64,000 nt of DNA from Cytophagaceae bacterium (GTDB lineage Bacteria > Bacteroidota > Bacteroidia > Cytophagales > Flexibacteraceae). The notes beneath the pieces were generated by a model. That model had not been told where the DNA came from. It made no database searches and saw nothing but the letters and a program-made list of their open reading frames with translations. Position numbers and translations under genes: made by a program. Location: assembly GCA_027490155.1 (NCBI GenBank), contig JAIXYP010000005.1, positions 1 through 64,000 on the forward strand. Direction: 5' to 3'. How positions within the stretch are numbered: the first letter of the stretch is position 1; every line of letters begins with the position of its first letter. Positions 55,582 through 64,000 of the stretch are shown in pieces.

Positions 55582-57939
55582 TTACTTCAGCCTAAACCTC
55601 GCCGTTTGATCACCCACCCGAACTGTAAAGTACCCATTTTCTAGGATGCGGTTAGCCTCTGCGTCAGGGTAGGATAGGTGGTCATGTGGGTTGATTTCGA
55701 AGGCCAACGTTTTGCTTTCTCCTGGTTTTAGCCATACTTTTTCGGCCTTCTGCAACCGCTTAACTGGCCTAGTCAAGGTGCCAACTTCATCCGTCAGGTA
55801 CCATAGGGCAGCTTCATATCCCGCTACGGAGCCCGTATTGCGGACTGTAATGGTTGCATTAACGCGGCCCGTTTTGGTTATGACCGTATCCGCAAGACGC
55901 AGATTTTCATAAGCAAAGGTGGTATAGCTCAGGCCATGGCCAAACTGGAAAAGTGGTAGGTTCTGCTCGTAGGGTTTGCGGTGGAAGTACTCTGATTTCT
56001 TGACATAATAGGGGGCCGTATGGGCTCCGCCTACTGGCCAGCTAAAGGCTAGTTTACCGCTCGGGTTTACGGCCCCTGTGATGATTTTGGCCAGAGCCTC
56101 CCCACCACCTTGGCCAGGATAACCAGCAAACAAAATGGCATTCGTTTTGGCCTCGATGTCCGCCAAGAGAGGAGGGCGCCCACAGATCAGGACCAAAACA
56201 ACAGGTTTGCCTGCCTTTTGGGCTGCCATTACCAAGTTTTTGTGATGCGGATTCAGGCCCAAGTCCACCGCATTGCCTTTGAACTCGCTATAAGGCAACT
56301 CTCCAACCGTGATCACCACCACATCAGCTGCCTGCACCTGTTGTTGATAGGTGGCAAAGGATGGGCTTTCGGGATTTTCGGCAAGGCTATCGGCCACTAC
56401 TAGGCTGCTGCCTTTGGGCAAATTTTGTTTCAGGGCCGCTGCTAGGGTCAACATTTTGGCAGGCTGACGGCTTTCGGGTGCACCTTGCCACTCCAGTGTC
56501 CAAGGGCCATTGAGGTTACGTTTGCTGTTGGCTGCAAAACCAGCTATTAGCACCTTTTTAGCAGATTTGATCGGCAGGAGATTGTCTTGGTTCTTCAGCA
56601 AAACGATGCTTTGCTCAGCAGCTTTAAGGGCCTCAGCCACATGGGGAGCACTGCCGATTTTGCCAAGCCGATCCTTCCGAGGGTAGGGATAGTCAAACAG
56701 GCCAAGCTCAAACTTGAGTTTCAGGATGCGTGTTACCGACTCGTCCAGCCGGGCTTCGGTAATTTTGCCTTCCTTGACCAGCTCAGCCACGTAGCGGCAA
56801 AAGTTAACATCGCTACAAGCCATGCTGACATCAATGCCCGCGTCGATAGACCGTAGAGTTGCCTCTTTTTCGTCATGGTTGCTGGCGTGCATTTCCACCA
56901 TTTTCATGATGTCCTTGATGTCGGTCACGATCACACCCTCAAAGCCCATTCTTTTCCGCAGCAGATCAGTCAGAAGTTTTTTGCTACCATGAACTGGCTC
57001 CCCGTTAAGCTCACCACTATTGACCATCAGGGTTTTGACTCCTGCTTTGAAGGCGGCATAGAACGAAGGGGTAAAGTACTCATGGAGCACCTGATCCGGG
57101 ATTTCGCTTGGGCTGCGGTCCCAGCCATACTTAGGGTCCGAATAGCCAATAAAGTGTTTGGCACAGGCACTAAGTTTGTAGGGAGCAATTTCAGGGCAGT
57201 TCTGGAAGGCAGTTATGTAGGCTGCACCCAATTGGCTACAGAGGTAGGGGTCTTCGCCAAAGGTTTCGTACAGGCGTGGCCAGTTGACGTTTTTGCCAAC
57301 ATCGAGGACGGGGGCAAAGTTCCAATGGTGGCCTAGGTCAGCACTTTCAATGGCGGTGATGCGGCCCATGCTAGCAGCTAGGCTAGGGTCAAAGCTGCAA
57401 GCAAGGGTCAGGTTGTGCGGGAACATCGTTGCCTCATCGATGTAGTCAGCACCGTGCACATGGTCCATTCCGAAGATGATCGGTATACCTAAACGGGTTT
57501 CATTCATGGCCACCTCCTGAATACCCTTCACGAAGTCTGCCCACTTTTCGGCTGTACCCGTGCCACTCAAGAAGGAACCCACATGGTAGTTCCGGATGTA
57601 GTCACGGATTTTGCCGAGGTTGAGGTCTAGTTTTTTGGTGCCATCCAGGGTGATGCTACTAGCACAAAGCTGGGTCATCTGGCCGATTTTTTCTTCCAGT
57701 GTCATGCGGATGACGAGGTCCTTAGTGCGGGCCTCGATGCTGAGTTTGGTGTTGCGGTAGGGGGCATCAGCGGGAGGGACACCAAGACGAGATCCGCTAG
57801 GGTTAGGTTGCGCCCAGCCTAATGTGGTGCTCATCAGCAACACCAAGCCGATTAAAATACCTCTTCTAATCCCTAGGTCTAAACCGATGCTTATCTGGTA
57901 GGCAGGGGAGGCTTGGGCCACTTTCGTTGTCAAGTACAT
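55582..57939 (-). CDS. bglX: Secreted GH3 beta-glucosidase
   Basis: 785 residues. Signal region (GILIGLVLLMSTTLGWAQ), then the GH3 N-terminal barrel (about 65-400; GMDHVHGADYIDEATMFPHN, KHFIGYS, and GFEGVIVTDIKDI with the nucleophile Asp of TDI), the GH3 C-terminal domain (about 430-640; SIVLLKNQDNLLPI, NPHHKNLV, FAGYPGQGGGEALAKII) and a C-terminal fibronectin-III-like domain (about 690-780; TITVRNTGSVAGYEAALWYL). It resembles periplasmic BglX and releases terminal glucose or xylose from oligosaccharides; exact specificity is not readable. Divergent from kduI. Confidence 0.92.
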   Translation of the reverse strand: MYLTTKVAQASPAYQISIGLDLGIRRGILIGLVLLMSTTLGWAQPNPSGSRLGVPPADAPYRNTKLSIEARTKDLVIRMTLEEKIGQMTQLCASSITLDGTKKLDLNLGKIRDYIRNYHVGSFLSGTGTAEKWADFVKGIQEVAMNETRLGIPIIFGMDHVHGADYIDEATMFPHNLTLACSFDPSLAASMGRITAIESADLGHHWNFAPVLDVGKNVNWPRLYETFGEDPYLCSQLGAAYITAFQNCPEIAPYKLSACAKHFIGYSDPKYGWDRSPSEIPDQVLHEYFTPSFYAAFKAGVKTLMVNSGELNGEPVHGSKKLLTDLLRKRMGFEGVIVTDIKDIMKMVEMHASNHDEKEATLRSIDAGIDVSMACSDVNFCRYVAELVKEGKITEARLDESVTRILKLKFELGLFDYPYPRKDRLGKIGSAPHVAEALKAAEQSIVLLKNQDNLLPIKSAKKVLIAGFAANSKRNLNGPWTLEWQGAPESRQPAKMLTLAAALKQNLPKGSSLVVADSLAENPESPSFATYQQQVQAADVVVITVGELPYSEFKGNAVDLGLNPHHKNLVMAAQKAGKPVVLVLICGRPPLLADIEAKTNAILFAGYPGQGGGEALAKIITGAVNPSGKLAFSWPVGGAHTAPYYVKKSEYFHRKPYEQNLPLFQFGHGLSYTTFAYENLRLADTVITKTGRVNATITVRNTGSVAGYEAALWYLTDEVGTLTRPVKRLQKAEKVWLKPGESKTLAFEINPHDHLSYPDAEANRILENGYFTVRVGDQTARFRLK

Positions 57940-58142
57940 TCTAAAATATTTTTGCGTTTTGTGTGTCAGGATGCCTCAGATGGGTAACAAAGGCAGCAGA
58001 AGCGAAAAAATGCACCCTCGGTCTTGTGTTTACCCCACCCATGGGCGTACTTTCGTGTAAATCAGTCAGCAGGCAAATTACTGTCATTTCTGACACAATC
58101 CGTTTCACCTTACCGTACAAAAACGCTTTCAACCCCCTAATT

Positions 58143-58973
58143 ATGGACATCCGGTTTGCCGCCAATCCTGCTGACTTCAAACATTACACCACCGATCGCC
58201 TTCGCCAAGATTTCTTGATGGAGTCTCTGTTCGTAGTCGGTGACCTCAATTTGGTTTATAGCCATTATGACCGTGTCATCACAGGAGGTGTAGTCCCTAC
58301 TATTGGCCAAATAGGTCTTTCGAATCCTGCCCCTTTGCGTGCAGACTACTTTTTAGAGCGCCGCGAGCTTGGTATCATTAATGTCGGTAATAGCGGTCAG
58401 GTCATCGCTGATGGGGTGACTTATTCACTAGCCAACAAGGAGTGCCTCTACCTCGGCAAAGGCACCAAGGATGTCGCCTTCTTGAGTGAGGACGAAGCTA
58501 ACCCTGCCAAGTTCTACTTGCTGAGCAGTCCAGCTCATACCGCCTATCCTGCTGCCACAATGACTTTGGCTGAAGCCAGCCCCATCGAAACAGGTGCTGC
58601 CGAAACTGCCAATTGTCGCACCATCTACAAATTTATCCACAAGGACGGGATCAAATCTTGCCAGTTGGTGATGGGCATGACCCTCTTCAAACCTGGTAGC
58701 ATCTGGAACACCATGCCTTGCCACTTCCACGACAGGCGCATGGAGGTCTATCTCTATTTTGATCTAGATGCCAATGCACGGGTGTTCCACTTCATGGGCG
58801 AGCCACACGAAACCCGTCACCTCATTGTCGCTAATGAACAGGCCATCATCTCCCCACCTTGGAGTATCCACACAGGCACAGCAACTGCTAGCTACAGCTT
58901 CATCTGGGGCATGGCCGGCGAAAACCAAGACTACGCCGACATGGACTTCGTGACAATGGACCAACTGAAATAG
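58143..58973 (+). CDS. kduI: 5-Keto-4-deoxyuronate isomerase
   Basis: 276 residues from the ATG at 58143 (MDIRFAANPADFKHY), matching the normal family length; an in-frame start at 57963 would add 60 residues with no homology pattern. The cupin fold has the conserved ligand motif CHFHDRRMEVYLYF (two His and a Glu) and later HLIVANEQAIISPPWSIHTG. It isomerises 4-deoxy-L-threo-5-hexosulose uronate to 3-deoxy-D-glycero-2,5-hexodiulosonate in pectin-derived uronate catabolism. No kduD or lyase genes are nearby. Confidence 0.94.
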   Translation: MDIRFAANPADFKHYTTDRLRQDFLMESLFVVGDLNLVYSHYDRVITGGVVPTIGQIGLSNPAPLRADYFLERRELGIINVGNSGQVIADGVTYSLANKECLYLGKGTKDVAFLSEDEANPAKFYLLSSPAHTAYPAATMTLAEASPIETGAAETANCRTIYKFIHKDGIKSCQLVMGMTLFKPGSIWNTMPCHFHDRRMEVYLYFDLDANARVFHFMGEPHETRHLIVANEQAIISPPWSIHTGTATASYSFIWGMAGENQDYADMDFVTMDQLK

Positions 58974-59022
58974 CCGATAGGCTATCAGCAACAACCCTGC
59001 CTTTTGCTAAAATTTTGCCATG

Positions 59023-59046
59023 GCCACCCTTCATATTTAGGGTGGC
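59023..59046 (+). terminator. Possible terminator of kduI
   Basis: GCCACCCT (59023-59030) pairs perfectly with AGGGTGGC (59039-59046), 50 bp past the kduI stop. No proper T-run follows, so termination is uncertain. Confidence 0.4.
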
Positions 59047-59201
59047 TCGTTGGCTAATTCGTCCTGTTTGCCCTTAATTTTATAGTTGGCCTATGCTAAG
59101 CAATCGTTTTGCAATCGGTTGATAACGAGTAAGATGGCGTGAGTACAGTTGTTTTGGTGATGTTTTGCTGCCATATTAGCAGACAATTCGTTGCCACCCC
59201 A

Positions 59202-59897
59202 ATGCTCCGTACCCTTTTGCCGGTTGTGTTTCTGCTGCTAGTCTGCCTCAATCTTTGGGTGCTGCTAGAAATGCGCCATGCCGAGACCAAGCGGTCCTAC
59301 GTGACAGGAATCGAGGAATGGCGAGTTAGTAAATTACGGCATTTACTTGACCCCAAAACATCCCCACTTCGTGAGTTGGAGATTTTCGGTGGACTACGCT
59401 ACTATCCCGTACGGCCAGGATACCGCATTTTGGCAAGGTTCCGCCCACGTCCTGATACAGGTATCGCCCTCCGGACTAACCGTAAAAGCAAAATTAGGCT
59501 TACTTGGGTAGGCCAATTTGAGTTTATGGCTTCTGGTAAACCATGTTCGTTACGGGCCTTTGTTACCCCATGGGATAGTGCCGTCTCCCCTAATCCAGAT
59601 AGCATCACATCCAAAACCAACAAGACGAAACAACTCACTCGATCTGGTGCTGGGGCGATTCTCTTGGTGCCATTCAGGGATAGTACCAATGGACGTGGCA
59701 CAAGCCGTTTCGGGCGCTACCTAGATGTCACCCTTGCAACCGATACCTCGGCTTGGCTAGATTTCAATATGGCCTACAATGCCTATAGCCTCTATAACCC
59801 ATGGTATATCAGCCCACGTGCCCCCAAAGCCAATTTCCTCCCAGTCTGGATAGAGGCTGGAGAGCGGACGTATAAGGTTGTGAAAGAAGGGAAGTAG
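59202..59897 (+). CDS. DUF1684 domain protein with N-terminal membrane anchor
   Basis: About 231 residues from the ATG at 59202, which begins the hydrophobic anchor (LRTLLPVVFLLLVCLNLWVLL). The C-terminal half is DUF1684: VPFRDSTNGRGTSRFGRYLDV, then LDFNMAYNAYSLYNPWYISPRAPKANFLPVWIEAGERTY. The motif family is widespread in bacteria and has no established activity. An earlier in-frame ATG at 59139 would bury the anchor behind 21 residues. It is convergent with thrA, with only a 20-bp gap. Confidence 0.85.
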   Translation: MLRTLLPVVFLLLVCLNLWVLLEMRHAETKRSYVTGIEEWRVSKLRHLLDPKTSPLRELEIFGGLRYYPVRPGYRILARFRPRPDTGIALRTNRKSKIRLTWVGQFEFMASGKPCSLRAFVTPWDSAVSPNPDSITSKTNKTKQLTRSGAGAILLVPFRDSTNGRGTSRFGRYLDVTLATDTSAWLDFNMAYNAYSLYNPWYISPRAPKANFLPVWIEAGERTYKVVKEGK

Positions 59898-59916
59898 GTT
59901 AATCCTGTATGCAAAC

Positions 59917-62373
59917 CTAATTGCCCCCACAGCGCATAATATCAGCAAACACACCAGCTGCCGTGACTGCAGCACCTGCACCCGGGCCTTTAACCACTAG
60001 TGGGGTCGCATTATAGCGCATCGTCGTGAAAACCACCATATTCTCAGACCCATTCAGGTTATAGAACGGATCATCAGCTGTGACTGTGTTGAGCCGTATG
60101 CTGGCCTTGCCTCCAGCAATTGTAGCTATGTAACGCAGTTTACCACCTTTGGCTTCAGCATTTGCCAGCAACTCATCAAAGTGGGACTGGTGTTTGGCCA
60201 TTTCGGCATAAAATGCAGCAACAGTTTGGGCCTCAGCGCAAGCTTTAGGAAGCAAAGGCTCGATTTCGATGTCTGTCGCCTCTAACCCAAGGCCCATTTC
60301 ACGGGCCAAGATCAGGACTTTACGGGCCATGTCAAGCCCACTTAAGTCGTCACGAGGATCAGGCTCGGTATATCCTGCATCTTGGGCCAATCGAACTGCC
60401 TCATGGAAAGGCACTGCCTTGCCAAACGTATTGAACAAAAATGATAGTGTGCCTGATAGTACCGCCTCAATTTTCAATACTGGGTCACCGCTCTGGACTA
60501 GTGCTTGCAACGTATTGATAATCGGTAGCCCTGCCCCGACGTTGGTTTCGTACAGGAAGGGTGCGTTGTGCCTTAAGGCAGTGGCTTTTAGACTTTTGTA
60601 AGTACTTAGTGGACCACTATTAGCCAATTTGTTGGGTGTTACAACCGCTATACTAGCCGCTAATGCTGACTGGTAGAGACCAACGAATAGGGAGCTAGAA
60701 GTACAGTCAGCCAACACAGAGTTTGGTAGGTTGGCTGCAATCACCTGTTTAACGAATAGGTCGGCGTCAGCTACTTGGTCGCTATTGCTAAGGGTTTCGG
60801 CCCATGCGTTAAGTTCGATTCCGTCGGTATTGACGGCCATGCGTTTGGAATTGCAGATACCTACAAGCCTTACCTTTAGCTGGAGGTGTTGCTCCAAAAA
60901 GTCCGCCTGCTGGGCTAGTTGTCCCAACAATGATTTGCCGATTAGCCCCGGTCCTGCCAAGAATAGGTTTAGGGTCTTGTCTTGGTTCCAGAAGAAGGCA
61001 TCATGCAGGGCATTGAGCCCCTTGTTCAGGTCCCGATGGGCCACAACTACGGAGATATTGAGCTCTGAGCTGCCCTGTGCTGCCGCCCTGATATTGACGC
61101 CATTGTTACCAAGGGCACGGAACAACTTAGCGGATACGCCTGCATAGGTCCGCATCCCTTCACCAATCACCGCAATAACAGAAAGGCCCTCCTGCAGCTC
61201 TGGCTGGTCCATAAGGCCACGCTCAATTTCTCGCTCGAATGCCTTTTGGGCTGCAGCTACTGCTTTTGGTCCATCCTGTGGGGCAATGGCGATACAGAGG
61301 TTTTGTTCGCTACTCGCTTGGCTGATCAGAATCAGGTTGACGTTTGCCTCTGCCAAGGCCGAAAAGACCTTACCTGCCATACCAGCTACACCCATTAGGC
61401 CTGTGCCTAACAAGTTGAGCAATACCACATGCTCAATGCAGCTAATGCCTCGGACAGGTCGCTCGCCTGCTTTGGCATCTTTGTGGATTAATGTGCCAGG
61501 ATGTTCTGGCTTAAATGTATTCGCAATCCGGATTGGGATACCAAGGGCAACAGCAGGCAAAAGGGTAGGAGGGTAGATAACCTTAGCCCCGAAGTGGCTT
61601 AGCTCCATCGCCTCCTGATAGGTCACCTCGGGTTGGGTATAGGCTTTGGCCACCCGCCTAGGGTCGCTGGTTAGCATCCCGTCCACATCAGTCCAAATCT
61701 CGATCAGGTCCGCGGCAAGGCCAGCACCTAGTATGGCGGCAGTATAGTCGCTACCTCCACGACCTAAGGTTGTGCTATGGTCAGCAAGGTCTGAAGCTAT
61801 AAACCCGGTAACAACTGGCACAACCCCGATTTGTGTCAAAGGCAGTAAGGTTGCTCTTACAAGCTCATAAGTAGTGGGCAGGTCGGGGGTCGCATTCGTG
61901 AAGTCTGAGTTAGTCCGTATCAGTTTCCGGGCATCAACCATACTCGCCCCGACACCCTCCTGGCTAAGGCAGTCAGCAACGATGTGTGCTGATAGTTGCT
62001 CACCAAACCCCGCAATTAGGTCCAACGAACGAGGACTACACTCGCCAATCAGGTATAATCCATGCAAAACATCCTCTAGCTGGTTGAGCAATAGGCGTAA
62101 TTTGCCATAGTTAGCGCTCTGGATCAAGGGTTTTAGTAGCTCACGCGCTGTGCTGAAATGTAGTTCGGCAAGGTTGTTGGCATCTTCAAGGTAGGTCTCA
62201 TCACGTCCTGCTGCTTTGGTAGCAAGCCCCAATAGTTTATTAGTAACCCCACTTAGGGCCGAGACCACTACGACAACTGGGCCATCAGTCTGTGCTTGAC
62301 GGACAATCTTAACAACTTCAGTTATGGATGAAGCACTTCCAACGGATGTGCCTCCGAACTTCAATATTTTCAT
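59917..62373 (-). CDS. thrA: Bifunctional aspartokinase / homoserine dehydrogenase
   Basis: 818 residues. The aspartokinase domain (1-290; MKILKFGGTSVGSASS, then GFIASDLADHSTTLGRGGSDYTAAILG), two ACT regulatory domains (about 310-455; GMAGKVFSALAEANVNLILISQASSE, MRTYAGVSAKLFRALGNNGVNI) and the homoserine dehydrogenase domain (about 465-818; LFLAGPGLIGKSLLGQLAQQ with a Rossmann GPG-x-x-G variant, ETNVGAGLPIINTLQ, LSGTLSFLFNTF, DPRDDLSGLDMARKVLILARE). Makes aspartyl phosphate and reduces aspartate semialdehyde toward threonine and methionine; threonine feedback through ACT is expected. thrB and thrC do not follow; a possible leader attenuator was not seen. Confidence 0.96.
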   Translation of the reverse strand: MKILKFGGTSVGSASSITEVVKIVRQAQTDGPVVVVVSALSGVTNKLLGLATKAAGRDETYLEDANNLAELHFSTARELLKPLIQSANYGKLRLLLNQLEDVLHGLYLIGECSPRSLDLIAGFGEQLSAHIVADCLSQEGVGASMVDARKLIRTNSDFTNATPDLPTTYELVRATLLPLTQIGVVPVVTGFIASDLADHSTTLGRGGSDYTAAILGAGLAADLIEIWTDVDGMLTSDPRRVAKAYTQPEVTYQEAMELSHFGAKVIYPPTLLPAVALGIPIRIANTFKPEHPGTLIHKDAKAGERPVRGISCIEHVVLLNLLGTGLMGVAGMAGKVFSALAEANVNLILISQASSEQNLCIAIAPQDGPKAVAAAQKAFEREIERGLMDQPELQEGLSVIAVIGEGMRTYAGVSAKLFRALGNNGVNIRAAAQGSSELNISVVVAHRDLNKGLNALHDAFFWNQDKTLNLFLAGPGLIGKSLLGQLAQQADFLEQHLQLKVRLVGICNSKRMAVNTDGIELNAWAETLSNSDQVADADLFVKQVIAANLPNSVLADCTSSSLFVGLYQSALAASIAVVTPNKLANSGPLSTYKSLKATALRHNAPFLYETNVGAGLPIINTLQALVQSGDPVLKIEAVLSGTLSFLFNTFGKAVPFHEAVRLAQDAGYTEPDPRDDLSGLDMARKVLILAREMGLGLEATDIEIEPLLPKACAEAQTVAAFYAEMAKHQSHFDELLANAEAKGGKLRYIATIAGGKASIRLNTVTADDPFYNLNGSENMVVFTTMRYNATPLVVKGPGAGAAVTAAGVFADIMRCGGN

Positions 62374-62642
62374 CTGTATGGGTTCTATGTTGCAAAAAGT
62401 GAAAAATTATCCTTCTTGGCATCATTTTTTGCCAATGATTGTCGTTCCTAAGTCAAAATCGGTGTTCAATGGCTATTTTTACAAAAGTATCTGGAAGCCA
62501 GACTTGCCCAATTGAAGCCATTGGAGCTCCCATTTGTCGATCTCCCGAAGTCATGACCAAACCACTAAGATCAGCAGACATTATCACCTCCAACGCTACC
62601 CAGCCCTCAGCCTCAGGAGCCGGAATCAGGGTTGCTTCGGGG

Positions 62643-63188
62643 ATGTTTTTTGCTATCTATCGACCAAGGCTTTGGCTGATTGGTGCTGCAGTTGGACTTT
62701 GCGGGTTGCTGGCAACCTGTCAACGGCCACCAGAGCTTAGTGTTGTGCCTAAGATCTCGTTTAACAAATTTCAGTACCTCGAGGGGGGACCTAACGTCGA
62801 TACCATTCGCCTAACAATTAACTTCGAGGATGGCAATGGGGATCTAGGCCTTAAGCAAACGGATACGCTAGCTCCATTTAATGAGTTCCTTCCCGGCCAG
62901 ATCCCGAATCCGAACTACTACAACATCTTGGTTGATTATTTTGAGCAGAACCTCAATACAGGTGGGTTTGATTCCTTACTCAGCCCCTTAACCTACCGTG
63001 GTCGATTTAAGCCAATCTATCTGGATGGTCAGCTGGGCCAACCCCTGACGGGAACGATCTCCTATGATATACAGGTCAATAATTTCCCTGATGATCGGGA
63101 CATTTTGTTCAAGATCTTGATCAAGGACCGTGCGTTGCATAGTAGCAATCGGGTAGAAACCGTACCATTCAGGATTCCGAGACAGTAA
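62643..63188 (+). CDS. Uncharacterised lipoprotein with an Asp/Gly-rich motif
   Basis: Start taken as the ATG at 62643, which gives a compact lipoprotein signal (YRPRLWLIGAAVGLCGLLATC); in-frame ATGs at 62553 and 62439 are also possible. The mature part carries LTINFEDGNGDLGL, a short Asp/Gly-rich motif that recurs in small Bacteroidetes lipoproteins and may bind Ca2+, and ends ETVPFRIPRQ. No known domain is assigned. It is divergent from thrA and convergent with the FAS1 gene. Confidence 0.68.
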   Translation: MFFAIYRPRLWLIGAAVGLCGLLATCQRPPELSVVPKISFNKFQYLEGGPNVDTIRLTINFEDGNGDLGLKQTDTLAPFNEFLPGQIPNPNYYNILVDYFEQNLNTGGFDSLLSPLTYRGRFKPIYLDGQLGQPLTGTISYDIQVNNFPDDRDILFKILIKDRALHSSNRVETVPFRIPRQ

Positions 63189-63222
63189 GCCTTCCGATTG
63201 ATAAATTACTAGCCATCAATAA

Positions 63223-63253
63223 CAAAAGCCATCCCGAAACGGAATGGCCTTTG
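63223..63253. terminator. Bidirectional intrinsic terminator
   Basis: GCCAT/ATGGC arms with flanking AAA/TTT and CC/GG around a short loop, between the convergent lipoprotein and FAS1 genes. Confidence 0.6.
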
Positions 63254-63324
63254 CTTGTACTCGATCCTAAACTGAATTGTCCTTTATTCTACCTAAAGGG
63301 TCATGGTATGGTGGCTACTGGCCC

Positions 63325-63891
63325 TTATTTGGGCATCACCACTTTGTCAAGCACATGGATAACGCCATTGCTTTGGTATACGTCATAGGTTGTGATGTTG
63401 GCCATGTTTCCCAGCTCGTCCTTGACGACGATGTTATGGGCCCCATTCATCATTGCGGTAAGGGTACCGCCGCTCACTGTTTTGAGGCTAGCGGAGCCAT
63501 TGCCTTTTTTGATCGCTGCTGCAATACCGTCAAAGTCATAACGGCCAGCGACCACATGGTAGGTAAGTATTTTGGCCAAGGTAGACTTGTTCTCAGGCTT
63601 AAGTAAGGTGGCAACAGTGCCATCTGGCAGGTTTTCAAAAGCATCGTTCACTGGGGCAAAAACCGTGAATGGGCCTTTGATTTTGAGGGTTTCGACAAGG
63701 CCAGCGGCTTTGACTGCGGCCACCAAGGTGGTGTGGTCCTTGCTGTTTACTGCATTGTCGATAATATCCTTGCTGCGGTACATGGCTTCGCCACCTACGG
63801 TTACTGTTTGGGCCATCACTCCTAGGCTGATGCCTAGGACAAGGGCGGTGGTTGCACTGGCACGGACGATTGACTGAATGGAGACTGTCAT
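63325..63891 (-). CDS. Secreted fasciclin (FAS1) domain protein
   Basis: 188 residues: a signal peptide (IVRASATTALVLGISLGVMAQ) followed by one FAS1 domain (about 45-187). The two family motifs are present: FTVFAPVNDAFENLP (H1 region) and the C-terminal DVYQSNGVIHVLDKVVMP (H2 region with the YH-equivalent HVLDKV). FAS1 proteins mediate surface adhesion or matrix attachment. No anchor is seen, so it is probably released or periplasmic. The remaining 109 bp to the right edge contain no gene that I can see. Confidence 0.93.
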   Translation of the reverse strand: MTVSIQSIVRASATTALVLGISLGVMAQTVTVGGEAMYRSKDIIDNAVNSKDHTTLVAAVKAAGLVETLKIKGPFTVFAPVNDAFENLPDGTVATLLKPENKSTLAKILTYHVVAGRYDFDGIAAAIKKGNGSASLKTVSGGTLTAMMNGAHNIVVKDELGNMANITTYDVYQSNGVIHVLDKVVMPK

Positions 63892-64000
63892 GTTTTTCTT
63901 TCTGAAGTAGGTTTGTTCTTTCTTAGGAGCCGCTTAGGTCGTTCCTTGCGGCGTTCTGGCATACATACGGAGTTGGCTTAGGGCTTGGATTGCTTAAGTC

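Overview
The window looks like chromosomal DNA of a Bacteroidetes bacterium, probably from the Cytophagales/Chitinophagales side of the phylum; I cannot name a genus. Supporting evidence: one cargo protein with a type A and one with a type B C-terminal sorting domain of the type IX secretion system (T9SS), a five-helix cytochrome b succinate dehydrogenase operon, a LytTR regulator, DUF1573, DUF4292 and FAS1 proteins, a Bacteroidetes-type o-succinylbenzoate synthase, and Bacteroidetes-type TAnnTTTG -7 promoter elements. Genes on both strands are tightly packed. I saw no rRNA, tRNA, insertion sequence, prophage or CRISPR array.

Layout: 1-1048, 3' end of a sensor kinase gene and its LytTR response regulator. 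1133-6718, a lipoprotein with three glycogen-binding-like domains, a DUF1573 protein, MenC, a CNNM/CBS membrane protein and a small heat-shock protein. 6719-7474, a gene-poor stretch with a 24-bp direct repeat. 7475-11603, an M61 peptidase and a secreted GH13 amylase. 12046-17994, a giant T9SS surface protein divergent from the amylase. 18135-23976, glycine dehydrogenase with a structured leader, and a polysaccharide-deacetylase-like membrane protein paired with a small secreted protein. 24041-29892, a leftward group: Xaa-Pro peptidase, dUTPase, sugar nucleotidyltransferase, TPR protein and DUF4292 lipoprotein. 30040-32925, a T9SS type B cargo protein. 33156-36833, sdhCAB. 36987-40460, a fused isobutyryl-CoA mutase. 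40606-43936, a GH50-like hydrolase and two small proteins. 44094-46762, gyrB and a CoA-binding protein. 46929-50068, a cytochrome c maturation block (ccmE, ccmD, ccmC, ccmB, SCO1). 50285-55487, an M42-type peptidase, a lipoprotein, a tandem universal stress protein and a DPP-IV-like peptidase. 55582-58973, a GH3 glucosidase divergent from KduI. 59202-63891, a DUF1684 protein, ThrA, a lipoprotein and a FAS1 protein.

Together the genes suggest an aerobic or microaerobic heterotroph (menaquinone synthesis, succinate dehydrogenase, c-type cytochrome assembly, SCO1) that degrades polysaccharides (GH13, GH3, GH50-like, KduI) and exports large surface proteins through T9SS. Most of the content is ordinary core metabolism. 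No defence island or clearly new multigene system stands out. The least explained parts are the paired repeats upstream of the heat-shock gene, the gcvP leader, the three-domain carbohydrate-binding-like lipoprotein and the deacetylase/secreted-protein pair.
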